Notes under the pieces: model-generated
The model's input: only the letters and a program-made list of their open reading frames with translations
The model's database searches: none
Told to the model about the DNA's origin: nothing
Position numbers and translations under genes: made by a program
Assembly: GCF_001954135.1 (NCBI RefSeq)
Contig: NZ_MBEQ01000109.1
Coordinates: forward strand, 1 to 64,000
Source of the DNA: Mycobacterium sp. GA-1841
GTDB taxonomy: Bacteria > Actinomycetota > Actinomycetes > Mycobacteriales > Mycobacteriaceae
Reading direction: 5' to 3'
DNA length: 64,000 bases
Shown here: positions 48,913-57,951 of the stretch, one piece after another
Position numbering within the stretch: the stretch's first letter is position 1
How the letters are laid out: every line of letters begins with the position of its first letter

Positions 48913-50992
48913 GGTTGACCCTTACTGTTGTCGTTCTGGTTGTGTCGCTTGGTCCCCACCGGGACGTTTCAAGGTGATCAAGGTCAGTCAAGACTGCTGA
49001 TGAGCTCCACGGGAAGGTTGGAGAAAACGGGCATGCCGGTGATCGGTCGCTGTCTCGGGCGTCCGTGAGTTGATTGACGTTGTAGGAGCCGTCCCAACCG
49101 TGTGGTACCGATATCGCGCCGGATGAAAGCGTGGTGTCTATCTTTATGTGTCCCTTGAGACGGCCGTGTCTGCTCCGCACGATGGCGACGTCGCCGGCGG
49201 CCAACCCACGGCTTGCAGCGTCGTCAGGGCTGACGTAAATGGCAGGTGTGTCAGAGCCCGGTGCCTCTGACTTACGGGAGTTCAGATGGTGCTTCTGCCG
49301 TCGTGAGATCAGCACCAAGTCTGATGTCGGCGCCAGCTGGCTGAGCTGCTTGACCAGTGGTGCAGGCGCGAGTCGCCAGCCTCCGATCGCGTCGGCGCGT
49401 GACTGTAGCCAGCCGAATTCGCGCTGCGATGCCACGGTGTAGGTCGCGCTTCCGCGGGTGTCGATGGGCGTCCGTCCGCTCAGCGCGAGTAGCGCCATGA
49501 CCTCTTCATCGGTAGTTACGTCGGGATCCACGCCGGGAAAGAAGTCCAACCCCATCCGCTTGCCGATCTGGGTCAGGATCCACCAATACGACCGAACGTC
49601 GCCACGCGGGGGAACCAATGCAGGAGTGAATTGCGCACCGACTTCGGGGAACGAGAGGTCCGTGCCCAGGGACAGGTCGGAACGCTCCAGTTGGTCTTTG
49701 GTAGGCAACGCATGAGTGGACGCTGCTGTCATCGAGCTAGTCACGATGTCGACGGTCAGCAAAACGTCGAGCCGCTTGAGCGCGGAAGTCATCCGTTCCG
49801 TACCCGGCATGCAGGTGATGAGATTGCCACTGAGGTTGATCAGCGCGCGTAGATTGCCGCTCTCGATCTCGTCAGGCATTGCGGCGCAGACATACTCGCC
49901 GGCGAAGGTGCGGAGGTCGGGACGGCTCGCAGGACCGGGGCCGCGCCAACCCTCCTCCGGAGCCGAAGGGATCCTGCGCTGGTCCATTTGGCTGAGAAAA
50001 CCCGGATTTGACCATGCGCCGCCCTCGCGGTCGAGTGATCCCGTGACGATCATCAGCGCCCACGTCATCCAGGCTGTGACGTTGCCGGCCGGCGACATGG
50101 ACACACCGGTCCCTGACTCGACGCAGACTCTGCCGGCTCGGCGCACAGCTCCAAGGAAATCCTCGAGAACCTCCACTGCGATGCCGCTGATGGCCGCGGC
50201 GTGCACGCTGGTGAAGGGTTCGACCACTGCCGTGAGCGCGTCGACGTCCTGCGCGTGGGCGTCAAGGTAGTCACGGTCGGCGCCGTCGCGTAACAGCTCG
50301 CGCACCAGGTAAGCGAGTACCGCGTAGTCCGTCCCTGGCTTGGTCGGCAGGTGCCGCGTCGCCTTGGCTGCGGTCTCGGACCGTCTAGGATCGAGCACCC
50401 ACACCTCACCGTTGGTGGTGAATTCCCGCATCCGAGTGGTGGGGCTGTTGAGCATCGCGGTATGCCCGTGGGATACCAGGGGATTGGTGCCAACGTAGAT
50501 TGTCATGCGGCAGCGGCCGAAGTCGGGTCGCGGCAAGGAGGCGAAACCGCCGATCATCTCTGCCACGAGCAGCTTGGACACGGTGTCGATCGTCATGTCG
50601 CTGTAATAGGAGCGGGTGCGCAGTGCCTTGCGCATCATTTGTGCGGTGGCAAAGGCGGCACTGTCGAGGTACCCGCCACCGCCGAGAAAGATCCCGACCG
50701 CGTCCGGGCCCGACTCGTCGATGATGGCGCGCAATCGGGCTGCGAGATCATCTAGGGCTTCGTCCCAAGAAACTGGCGACAGTGTGTCGTTCTTGCGCAT
50801 TTGGGGATACGGCAGACGGTCCGAGCGGTGGTGGCCATGTCCCATCGCCCGGCCCTTTGAGCAGGTGTAACCGCGTGAGAGTGGACTATCTGCGTCACCG
50901 CGGACGCTGAGCACGCGTTGCTGTTGCTCGTCGATGTCAACGAGCACGCCGCACGCCGCCGTGCATATCCGACAGAAGGACTTTCGGATCAT
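48875..50992 (-). CDS. Molybdopterin oxidoreductase (DMSO reductase family), frameshift near 3' end
   Basis: The open frame from ATG 50992 gives 705 aa. FCRICTAACGVLVDI plus YTCSKGRA supplies the four Cys of the N-terminal 4Fe-4S cluster; LSPVSWDEALDDLA, YVGTNPLVSHGH, WVLDPRRSETA and a molydopterin-binding C-domain (VYVSPDDAASRGLAAGDVA region) follow. After SYNVNQLTDARDSD the family normally continues D-P-I-x-G-x-P; here that continuation (ITGMPVFSN, then LPVELISSLD and stop at 48984) is present in another frame, so one base seems missing near 49046. The natural end is thus probably 48984, which also removes the overlap with the NTF2-like gene. Substrate unknown. Confidence 0.82.
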   Translation of the reverse strand: MIRKSFCRICTAACGVLVDIDEQQQRVLSVRGDADSPLSRGYTCSKGRAMGHGHHRSDRLPYPQMRKNDTLSPVSWDEALDDLAARLRAIIDESGPDAVGIFLGGGGYLDSAAFATAQMMRKALRTRSYYSDMTIDTVSKLLVAEMIGGFASLPRPDFGRCRMTIYVGTNPLVSHGHTAMLNSPTTRMREFTTNGEVWVLDPRRSETAAKATRHLPTKPGTDYAVLAYLVRELLRDGADRDYLDAHAQDVDALTAVVEPFTSVHAAAISGIAVEVLEDFLGAVRRAGRVCVESGTGVSMSPAGNVTAWMTWALMIVTGSLDREGGAWSNPGFLSQMDQRRIPSAPEEGWRGPGPASRPDLRTFAGEYVCAAMPDEIESGNLRALINLSGNLITCMPGTERMTSALKRLDVLLTVDIVTSSMTAASTHALPTKDQLERSDLSLGTDLSFPEVGAQFTPALVPPRGDVRSYWWILTQIGKRMGLDFFPGVDPDVTTDEEVMALLALSGRTPIDTRGSATYTVASQREFGWLQSRADAIGGWRLAPAPLVKQLSQLAPTSDLVLISRRQKHHLNSRKSEAPGSDTPAIYVSPDDAASRGLAAGDVAIVRSRHGRLKGHIKIDTTLSSGAISVPHGWDGSYNVNQLTDARDSDRSPACPFSPTFPWSSSAVLTDLDHLETSRWGPSDTTRTTTVRVNHVEHELISAPRT

Positions 50993-51064
50993 CGTCACCT
51001 CATCGCAAACTGTCCGACAAGAAGACCGCACTCGGAACGCGCGGTGAGCGGCCGAAAGGATGAC

Positions 51065-52162
51065 TCATCGCCGAGCTCCGGAATCTGGCACGAGAAGTGC
51101 TGCAATGGAGGGGAGTTCAGCGTAGGTGAGAATTCCTGGCGGTGCCGCACACACCGCCGGAATGGCATTGACCAGCGGTGCAGCGGTGATTCGCAGCCCG
51201 ATACCGCGCATGCGTTGCGGAGTCAGGTCAGCCAGATCGGCATCGGTTGGGATCAAGTCCAGTTTCATCCGCACGTTTGGATCACCGGAGATGTTGATGA
51301 TGTAGCCGTGTTCGATGTGCCAGGCCGGGTCCAAGTGCTTGGTAGCGGCCCAACGCTGGTGTACGCAGACCACGTCCTGATCGGCTTTGCGTCCGCACCA
51401 CCTGACCTCGATACCGCCGACGTGTCCGTCGCGGATCAGAACCCCATCGGTGATGACTTCTTGGGTGGCGTGGGCGAATTCGACGGAACACGTGATCTCG
51501 TCGAGGTCGATGCGCAGCATTCGGGCGAGCACGTCGACGGCTTCGGCGAACACTGCCGTGCCGGTTCGTACCGCGTCAGCGTGGCCAGGCGTGTCTTTGG
51601 GTTCGCCCCAACGCATCGCTTTGAAATTGGCGTCTCCGATGAACTGCGAGACGTCGACAGACTCGATGAGTTCGGTCCGATACACATTCGTCGAGACTCC
51701 GCTGGCGATCCCGGCAGCAAGCTGCGCAAAGCCGGGATTCATCCCGCTGCCGAAGATGGTCGAGCCGCCCGCGAGCGCGGCTGCCGTCAGGGCGGCATGG
51801 TCGTCAGTACACAGATTGGCCCCGGTGACGAATTCCGCGCTCGTGACGATGTTGATTCCGGCTCGCAGAATTCGTTCGACCTCGGACTGGTCAAAGTGCA
51901 AGGGCGTGTAGATGATGCAGTCTGGTCGCAAATCCAAGAGGGTGTTTACGTCAGTGGTTGCAGCGACGCCCAATTCACGGTCCAAGCCGCACAGCGTGCC
52001 CAAGTCGGCACCGGCCTTTTGCGGCGAATGGGCGTATGCGCCGATAACGCGAATATCCGGGCGCGACACCAAAGCACGCACGACTTCGGCGGCCACGTTT
52101 CCGGTCGTCCATTGCACGACTCGCAGCGCTTGGCGGCCGGTCTTGGTTGTCATCTGCTTCAT
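51065..52162 (-). CDS. DapB-N-like NAD(P)-dependent oxidoreductase, paralog 3
   Basis: 365 aa from ATG 52162 (ATG 52153 possible; no clear ribosome site for either). VVQWTTGNVAAEVVRALVSRPDIRVIGAYAHSPQKAGADLG, DCIIYTPLHFD, GSGMNPGFAQL and ITAAPLVNAIPAVCAAPPGI. The most divergent of the four paralogs in its C-terminal half. Next to the molybdopterin enzyme and 35 bp after paralog 4. Confidence 0.78.
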   Translation of the reverse strand: MKQMTTKTGRQALRVVQWTTGNVAAEVVRALVSRPDIRVIGAYAHSPQKAGADLGTLCGLDRELGVAATTDVNTLLDLRPDCIIYTPLHFDQSEVERILRAGINIVTSAEFVTGANLCTDDHAALTAAALAGGSTIFGSGMNPGFAQLAAGIASGVSTNVYRTELIESVDVSQFIGDANFKAMRWGEPKDTPGHADAVRTGTAVFAEAVDVLARMLRIDLDEITCSVEFAHATQEVITDGVLIRDGHVGGIEVRWCGRKADQDVVCVHQRWAATKHLDPAWHIEHGYIINISGDPNVRMKLDLIPTDADLADLTPQRMRGIGLRITAAPLVNAIPAVCAAPPGILTYAELPSIAALLVPDSGARR

Positions 52163-52197
52163 CCCGTCGCGTGATGGATTATCGTGCGCCGACGACT

Positions 52198-53328
52198 TCA
52201 GAGTGCATGGATACCGTTATCTTTAGTAGTCAGCGCTCCAATTGCGGGTGTGAGCGGAATATGGAGGGCATCGACGAGACCGGGTTCGGCGGCACACACC
52301 CACGGGATCGCGTTGATCGCGCGCATGCCGGTCGCCAGCAGACCGTGATCGGTGGAGTCTTCGTCGTTGTGGAAGCCGACCTCGAACTCGGCATCGAAGC
52401 TGGGCTCACCCTCGATAATGACTCGCCATACCCCGTCGATCCCGCCTGCGCGACTCTTTGGCCAATCTGGTGCGACATCATCTGCCATCCGGTCGACGTG
52501 CTCGATGGTGACGACTTCGCGACCGTCTTTCATGCCGATGCAGCGGAACCACACGGCACCCACGGCGCCTTCCTCGATGACCCCGGAGAGTGTTTCGAGC
52601 CTGCGGGGCGCCGGCGCGAATTGGCAATCTTCACGGATTTCGTCGAGCGTTACCCCGAGTGCCTCGGCGACCATAGTCACTGCGGCGCCCCAGCCGAATT
52701 TGATCACACCCGGAATCATCACGCCGCCTTGGTAATCCAGCGGCTTTCCGAACCCGAAAAGCTCACGCATCTCATAAATGGTGATATCGCGCGAGTAGTC
52801 AGTGATCTCCAAGCCACGAATCGAGTACACCCGGTTCGACATCGACGACAGCGCTACCGCCAGCAGGTCACACCCGAACCCTGGTTCGATTCCGGTCGAG
52901 TAGATCGAGGCCCCGCCCTCCTGGCATGCGTCGACAATCCGTTGCAGTGTCGACGGTTTCAATGAACCCCGCGGATAGACAAGCCCCGGGACCGACGTCG
53001 TGACGATGTTCTTGCCAGCGCGAAGGATCCGGCAGAAGTCGTCAAACGCCTCCCGCGGGCGACTGGTCGCCGGACCGGTGTAGATGATGCAGTCGGCGTC
53101 GCCGCGCAGGAGTGCATCCTGGTCGCGTGTTGCTTTGACCCCGAGGTCGTCGATCCCGGCCAGCGCGCCCGCGTCTTGGCCATCCTTGGACTCCGAATGC
53201 ACCCAGACCCCTGCAAGTTCGAGATTGGGGCGCTCGGCCACCGCTCGGACGGCGAGCTTTCCCACGCGCCCCGTCGCCCACACCACGACCTTGTAATTCT
53301 GATCGACGTTGTCCAACGGATTCGTCAT
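52198..53328 (-). CDS. DapB-N-like NAD(P)-dependent oxidoreductase, paralog 4
   Basis: 376 aa from ATG 53328. VVVWATGRVGKLAVRAVAERPNLELAGVWVHSESKDGQDAG, DCIIYTGPATSRPREAF, YSTGIEPGFGCDLLAVAL, ELFGFGKPLDYQGGVM and IEHVDRMADDVAPDWP. First gene of the leftward run paralog 4 - paralog 3 - molybdopterin enzyme - NTF2-like; the paired operators at 53365-53405 are directly upstream, with the TetR gene on the other side. Confidence 0.8.
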   Translation of the reverse strand: MTNPLDNVDQNYKVVVWATGRVGKLAVRAVAERPNLELAGVWVHSESKDGQDAGALAGIDDLGVKATRDQDALLRGDADCIIYTGPATSRPREAFDDFCRILRAGKNIVTTSVPGLVYPRGSLKPSTLQRIVDACQEGGASIYSTGIEPGFGCDLLAVALSSMSNRVYSIRGLEITDYSRDITIYEMRELFGFGKPLDYQGGVMIPGVIKFGWGAAVTMVAEALGVTLDEIREDCQFAPAPRRLETLSGVIEEGAVGAVWFRCIGMKDGREVVTIEHVDRMADDVAPDWPKSRAGGIDGVWRVIIEGEPSFDAEFEVGFHNDEDSTDHGLLATGMRAINAIPWVCAAEPGLVDALHIPLTPAIGALTTKDNGIHAL

Positions 53329-53364
53329 AGCGCGACTCTCCTGCCTCGACCGGCTGTCAGGCCC

Positions 53365-53383
53365 AAGTCAACACTGTTGACTT
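53365..53383. promoter_or_regulatory. 19-bp perfect palindromic operator AAGTCAACA-C-TGTTGACTT
   Basis: Between paralog 4 and a TetR gene. A second copy of the core follows at 53391-53405, centre to centre 24 bp. Near-certain regulator binding site by symmetry and duplication; the TetR at 53435 is the likely binder. Confidence 0.8.
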
Positions 53384-53390
53384 CGGCTGC

Positions 53391-53405
53391 GTCAACAGTG
53401 TTGAC
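53391..53405. promoter_or_regulatory. 15-bp palindromic operator GTCAACA-G-TGTTGAC
   Basis: Same core as the preceding site, 30 bp before the TetR start codon at 53435. Confidence 0.78.
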
Positions 53406-53434
53406 CAATCGGATCCGCCGCGCAAGGATGGCGT

Positions 53435-54022
53435 ATGCCCGCGAGTTCGAAGCCCGCCGGCGGTGGGCCCACCGAAGGCCCGGCCGATCGGTCGACGAGC
53501 ACCGCCGAGGAGATCCGGCGTTGTGCAGTCAAGCGATTCTGGCGTGACGGTTACGCATCTACATCTGTGCGTGCGATCGCTGGTGACGTAGGAGTCGACC
53601 CGGCCCTCGTCATCCGGTACTTCGGATCCAAAGAGAATTTGTTCCTCGAAACGCTTCCAGTGCAGGGCTTCTGGGACGACGTCTTGAGCGGCCCGCTGGA
53701 GAGTCTCGGGGCTGATCTTGTGGAATTCGTGTTGAGCCGTGCCTCGCAGCAGGTTCTGCGGATCCACACCACATTGGTGCGGGCGTCCGACAGCCCAGCA
53801 GTGCGATCGCGGCTCTACGAGATCGTGGACCACTCGTTCATCGGCATGCTCGGCGGCCGGTTACCTGGACGCGACCCCGTGCTGCGGGCACGGCTCATCG
53901 CCGCTCAGGTGGGCGGGTTGCTGCAATCGCTGGCTATATCCGACGAAGCACTCCGCGAGTGCGACCCCGCCGCGGTGATCGATTTCTACGGCCGAGCCAT
54001 CCAGAATGTCGTCGGCGTCTGA
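53435..54022 (+). CDS. TetR family regulator with paired operators
   Basis: 195 aa from ATG 53435. HTH at about 28-62: IRRCAVKRFWRDGYASTSVRAIAGDVGVDPALVIRYFGSKENLF. Divergent from paralog 4; the two matching palindromes between them imply that it represses both its own gene and the leftward operon. Inducer unknown. Confidence 0.87.
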   Translation: MPASSKPAGGGPTEGPADRSTSTAEEIRRCAVKRFWRDGYASTSVRAIAGDVGVDPALVIRYFGSKENLFLETLPVQGFWDDVLSGPLESLGADLVEFVLSRASQQVLRIHTTLVRASDSPAVRSRLYEIVDHSFIGMLGGRLPGRDPVLRARLIAAQVGGLLQSLAISDEALRECDPAAVIDFYGRAIQNVVGV

Positions 54023-54226
54023 GCCAGGGTGAAGAAGAGTTCTGTGCCGCGGGCACGTGCGGCCGTGAGACATGTTGGCGTGCTTTGTCTTCCACGGAAA
54101 TTCGGGTGGCGACTTCGACGTGGTCCACGGTGCCATGCCGAGTCCCCGTGGTCGATGTGGTGGTGCGGAACGTGTGCACCACGCTACGTCTCGCCAGAGG
54201 TTGCGGAGAGAGACGGCGCTGGCCGT
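54023..54226. other. Spacer between TetR and esterase (convergent)
   Basis: 204 bp with no gene, ribosome site or clear hairpin that I can support. Confidence 0.5.
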
Positions 54227-55210
54227 TCAAGGTGTGCCATGGGCCGTCTCAGGACCCTCCACCATCCGCCCGCCCGTTCCGAGGAAATTCCGCATTGCCG
54301 ACAGCGATTGGTCTCGAAACGTTCGCGCTAGTTTTGTGGGCGCGCCGACAAAATCGAATCCGTGGAATGCCCCGTCAACGACAGCCAGTTCAGTTTCCAC
54401 ATCAGCCTTGAGAAGTCGGTTCGCGTAATCGACCACCTCGTCGTAGAACAGGTCTGCTGTGCCGATACCAATCCAAGTACGCGGCATCCCAGACAAGTCT
54501 TCGCGTCGCCCAGGAGCGGCGTAGGCGCTGATGCCGTCGCTACCAGGCTCGCGCCCCAGATAGGCGCTCCAACCGAAGTCGTTGTCTTGCAGCGTCCATC
54601 CTCGGGCAGCGGCGACTGTGGTTCGACGCACCGTCCGGTCGTCGAGCATCGGATAGATCAATACTTGTCCTGCGAGTTCAACCAATTGCTCGTCGACGCA
54701 TCGCAGCGCGAGCGCTGCGGCCAGTCCGCCGCCAGCCGACCGGCCGGCGAGCACGATACGTTGCACGTCGATGAACGGAAGTGCGGTCAGCCAAGTCAGG
54801 GCTGAGTGGCAATCGTCGAGAGCAGCCGGGAAGCGATGCTCGGGCGCAAGTCGGTACTCAACGCTTGCAACGACGGCTTGCGTCTGTTCGGACAACCTGC
54901 GCATCGCGCGATCCACCAATGCTGCCGAACCGGCTACATAGCCGCCACCGTGAATCCACAGGATCGCTGGCATCGCGTCCAAAGGCCGGCTGGGCCGAAA
55001 TACACGCACACTGGCAGTCGACGAGACCTCGGTGACTTCGGCATCCCGAATGGAGAAGGCGCGCTCAAGGATCGGCGAAACTCGGCGCACAAGGCGCAGT
55101 CGGCGGGTGAGGAAGCTCGTCCTGTACGGCAACAGCCGGGCGACCGGGCGCAACGATGGGTCGATCTGCGCCGGTGGTTGTCGATTTGGGTAGTTGGCAG
55201 ACCGAACCAT
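54227..55210 (-). CDS. Alpha/beta hydrolase of the HSL (Lip) esterase family
   Basis: 327 aa from ATG 55210; an in-frame GTG at 55246 would add 12 residues. HGGGYVAGS oxyanion motif at about residue 88-96, nucleophile AGRSAGGGLA (Ser about 160; usual GDSAGG has become GRSAGG), Asp in IGTADLFYDEVVDY and His in GAFHGFDF. Esterases of this family in mycobacteria (LipH/LipI-like) cut short-chain or ring esters and lactones. Last gene of the island before the broken stress gene. Confidence 0.85.
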   Translation of the reverse strand: MVRSANYPNRQPPAQIDPSLRPVARLLPYRTSFLTRRLRLVRRVSPILERAFSIRDAEVTEVSSTASVRVFRPSRPLDAMPAILWIHGGGYVAGSAALVDRAMRRLSEQTQAVVASVEYRLAPEHRFPAALDDCHSALTWLTALPFIDVQRIVLAGRSAGGGLAAALALRCVDEQLVELAGQVLIYPMLDDRTVRRTTVAAARGWTLQDNDFGWSAYLGREPGSDGISAYAAPGRREDLSGMPRTWIGIGTADLFYDEVVDYANRLLKADVETELAVVDGAFHGFDFVGAPTKLARTFRDQSLSAMRNFLGTGGRMVEGPETAHGTP

Positions 55211-55300
55211 CAACCAAATATATGTCCACCCGATATCGGCCCTCACCTGTCTGTTCGGGCGGACGATCTACTCAGGGTGCGAGAGCGTTCTTCGAGGCAT

Positions 55301-55662
55301 CTAGTTCGCGGTGTGGACGATGAGGATGTCGATCTTCACTCGACGAGCGATGGTCGCAGGCACCGAGCCCAACAGGCGCCCGGCTGCCGAGTCCAGCCCG
55401 ATGTCGCCGACGACGATCAGATCCGCATCGGCATCTTTGGCGAGTCTCACCAGGGCGTCGACGGGCGCACCCTCGACCGCCCGCTCGACGATATTCCCGG
55501 CGCCGGCGGCCTTGGCCCGGTCGCGCGCCACCTGGAGGATCTCGTAGACAGGGGCAGCGCCGTGCATGCGGTAGCCCTCGCGATCTCGGCGGCGCGGTGG
55601 ATTGCACGTAGCGACGAGTCGGAGCCGTCAGTCCCGACAACGGTCGTCCGATACGTGCTTAT
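55301..55662 (-). pseudogene. Universal stress protein pseudogene (paralog of 43245-43733)
   Basis: Three lesions relative to the intact copy: the start codon position reads ATA (55662-55660) instead of GTG; about 45 codons are missing at a junction near 55580 (after RAAEIA, resuming at EGYRMHGAAPVYEIL); and the two parts are in different frames. The downstream part still reads through DADLIVVGDIGLDSAAGRLLGS to HTAN and stop at 55301. Nucleotide similarity to the intact gene is high over the retained parts. Confidence 0.9.
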
Positions 55663-55863
55663 GTCGTCTCTGAGCTGTCGGCTACCAGGACAGACCGAGC
55701 TTGCTGCCGAGCGCATCCGCTGATCAGACGAGCTGCGTGAGATTCAGGCTCACCTTTTGTATCGAGCGAGTTGTATTGAGCGAACTCGACCGACATGGAG
55801 TTGTCGGATGTGCGGGGTACGGTGCGCTCAAGAACGAGAAGCGCACGTCAAACGAACGAGACA

Positions 55864-55939
55864 TGGCACCCCCGACAGGATTCGAACCTGCAACCGACCG
55901 GGTAGAAACCGGATGCGCTATCCGTTGCGCCACGGGGGC
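55864..55939 (-). tRNA. tRNA-Arg (anticodon TCT)
   Basis: 76 nt including CCA. Acceptor GCCCCCG (55939-55933) pairs with CGGGGGT; D-arm GCGCAACGGATAGCGC; anticodon stem-loop CCGG-TTTCTAC-CCGG with anticodon TCT reading AGA; T-arm GCAGGTTCGAATCCTGT. A TAAATT -10 on the minus strand lies at 55960-55955, 15 nt before the mature 5' end. Confidence 0.95.
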
Positions 55940-56038
55940 AAGTCGGACCACCACAATTTACACCGCGTGGGTGCCGTCGCCGAAACAGATATGCACCACG
56001 TGGGCTGCTCGAGCCGCAACCGATGAAACGAGCGAGTC

Positions 56039-56345
56039 AGTGGGTCGACATCACACCAAAGACAAGCGCGACCTCGGCGTCGCCAAAGCGCATGCCGACC
56101 TGGTTGGCAAGGGTTTTACGTGCTGTTCCCCGCGACCGAGCGCAACGGCACGCACAGCACGCCCATCGACAAGGACGTGATCGGCGTCATCTGCATTTAC
56201 TGCCCGGACACCGACTAGTCCTACTACATCCGGCCCACCCACCACGGCGTCTCCGTCAATCTCCGGATCACGCCGACAAAGAACGGCCAGCAGAAACGAA
56301 TTTTGGCGGCCGCCTCGTTTCGCGACCTGCCGGACAAACACCTCC
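56039..56345 (+). pseudogene. Decayed PD-(D/E)XK endonuclease-like gene (group I intron endonuclease family)
   Basis: The N-terminal piece reads HHTKDKRDLGVAKAHADLVGKGF; then a one-base shift is needed to continue VLFPATE; then about 40-45 residues expected between ATE and RNGTHSTPIDKD are absent; and a TAG interrupts PDTD-SYYIRPTHHGVSVNLRI. The last piece runs to FRDLPD. The order and wording match the family of actinobacterial proteins containing DxxKxxLGVAKAHADLxxKGF and CVYCPDTD. No product expected. Confidence 0.75.
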
Positions 56346-56481
56346 GCCGATCGACGAAACCCGTACCTCGGCGTGACGGCCGGCGACGCGCGACGGACGC
56401 CCGGCAAAGCCCTCCCGCGGAGCCGGCAGCGGACTAGCGTGGACGCCACACTGGCGGCCGGGGAGGGGAGAGGACCACGTT

Positions 56482-57951
56482 ATGAGTGACGTGCCGGAGT
56501 TGGACGCGGCCGGACTGCCCGAAGAGCTGAGCGCAGTCGATCAGCTGCTGCATCGAGGAGAGGCCAACCCGCGCACCCGGTCCGGGATCATGGGCGTCGA
56601 GATCCTCGACACCACACCGGATTGGGACCGCTTCCGGGCCCGCCTGGACAACGCGTCACGCAAGGTGCTGCGGCTACGTCAGAAGGTCGTCATGCCCACC
56701 CTGCCCACGGCCGCCCCGCGCTGGGTCGTCGACCCCGATTTCAACCTCGACTACCACGTGCGTCGGGTCCGGGTCCCCGCGCCCGGCACCGTGCGCGATG
56801 TCTTCGACCTGGCCGAGGTGGCAATGCAGTCGCCGATGGACATCACCCGGCCGCTGTGGAGCGCCACGCTGGTCGAGGGTCTGGCCGACGGGCGCGCCGC
56901 CACCATCCTGCATCTGAGCCATGCGGTGTCCGACGGTATCGGCGGCGTCGAGATGTTCGCCAATATCTACGACCTCGAACGCGATCCCGGACCCACCGCC
57001 GCGGCGCCACTGCCCATCCCGCAGGACCTGTCGCCCAATGACCTGATGCGCCAAGGCATCAACCGACTCCCCGGATCGATCGCGGGTGGCGTTCTGGGCG
57101 CGCTCGGCCAGGCCGCCCGAGCCGCGAGCAAGGTGGTGCGTGATCCGGTGTCGGCCGTCAGCGGCGTGGTGGACTACGCGATGTCCGGTGCCCGGGTGAT
57201 GAGCCCGGCCGCCCAGCACTCACCGCTGTTGCGCCGGCGCAGCCTGTCCTCGCGCTCGGAGGCGATCGACATTCCGTTTGCGGACCTGCACCGGGCGGCC
57301 AAGGCCGCCGGTGGTTCGATCAACGACGCCTACCTGGCCGGGTTGTGCGGGGCGCTGCGGCTGTACCACGACGCCAAGGGCATCCCCGTGGAGACGTTGC
57401 CGATGGCGGTGCCGGTCAACCTGCGTTCCCAGGACGATCCGGCCGGCGGCAACCGCTTCGCCGGGATCAACCTGGCCGCGCCGATCGGGATCGTCGACCC
57501 GGAAACCCGCATCAAGGCCGTCCGTTCGCAGATGACGAGCAAGCGTGAAGAGCGCGCCATCGACATGGTCGGCTCGATCGCGCCCGTGCTGAGCCTGTTG
57601 CCCGACGCCGTGTTGGAGTCGGTGGCCGGGTCGGTGGTGAACTCCGATGTGCAAGCCAGCAACCTGCCGGTCTATCCGGGTGACACCTTCATCGCCGGGG
57701 CAAAGATCTTGCGGCACTACGGACTGGGGCCGTTGCCCGGGGTGGCGATGATGGTGGTACTCATCTCGAGATCCGGCTACATCACCGTCACCACGCGGTA
57801 TGACCGGGCCGCCATCACCGACGAGCCGTTGTTCGCGCGCTGCTTGCTGGAGGGATTCGACGAAGTGCTGGCGCTGGGCGGGGATGGCCGGGCGGCACCG
57901 GCGTCGTTCACTGTCGACGACGCCGCGACGAATCAGGGTGTCGGCCAATGA
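56482..57951 (+). CDS. Wax ester synthase/diacylglycerol acyltransferase (WS/DGAT)
   Basis: 489 aa, ATG 56482 with a GGAGGGGAGAGGA ribosome site. The N-terminal acyltransferase domain has LHLSHAVSDGIGGVEMF, a form of the HHxxxDG motif in which the first His is Ser. PLWSATLVEGL precedes it; the C-terminal domain has NDAYLAGLCGALRLYH, VPVNLRSQDD and NLPVYPGDTF, typical of the family. Esterifies acyl-CoA to diacylglycerol or alcohols. Counterpart of Rv2484c by gene order. Overlaps the next gene by four bases. Confidence 0.9.
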   Translation: MSDVPELDAAGLPEELSAVDQLLHRGEANPRTRSGIMGVEILDTTPDWDRFRARLDNASRKVLRLRQKVVMPTLPTAAPRWVVDPDFNLDYHVRRVRVPAPGTVRDVFDLAEVAMQSPMDITRPLWSATLVEGLADGRAATILHLSHAVSDGIGGVEMFANIYDLERDPGPTAAAPLPIPQDLSPNDLMRQGINRLPGSIAGGVLGALGQAARAASKVVRDPVSAVSGVVDYAMSGARVMSPAAQHSPLLRRRSLSSRSEAIDIPFADLHRAAKAAGGSINDAYLAGLCGALRLYHDAKGIPVETLPMAVPVNLRSQDDPAGGNRFAGINLAAPIGIVDPETRIKAVRSQMTSKREERAIDMVGSIAPVLSLLPDAVLESVAGSVVNSDVQASNLPVYPGDTFIAGAKILRHYGLGPLPGVAMMVVLISRSGYITVTTRYDRAAITDEPLFARCLLEGFDEVLALGGDGRAAPASFTVDDAATNQGVGQ

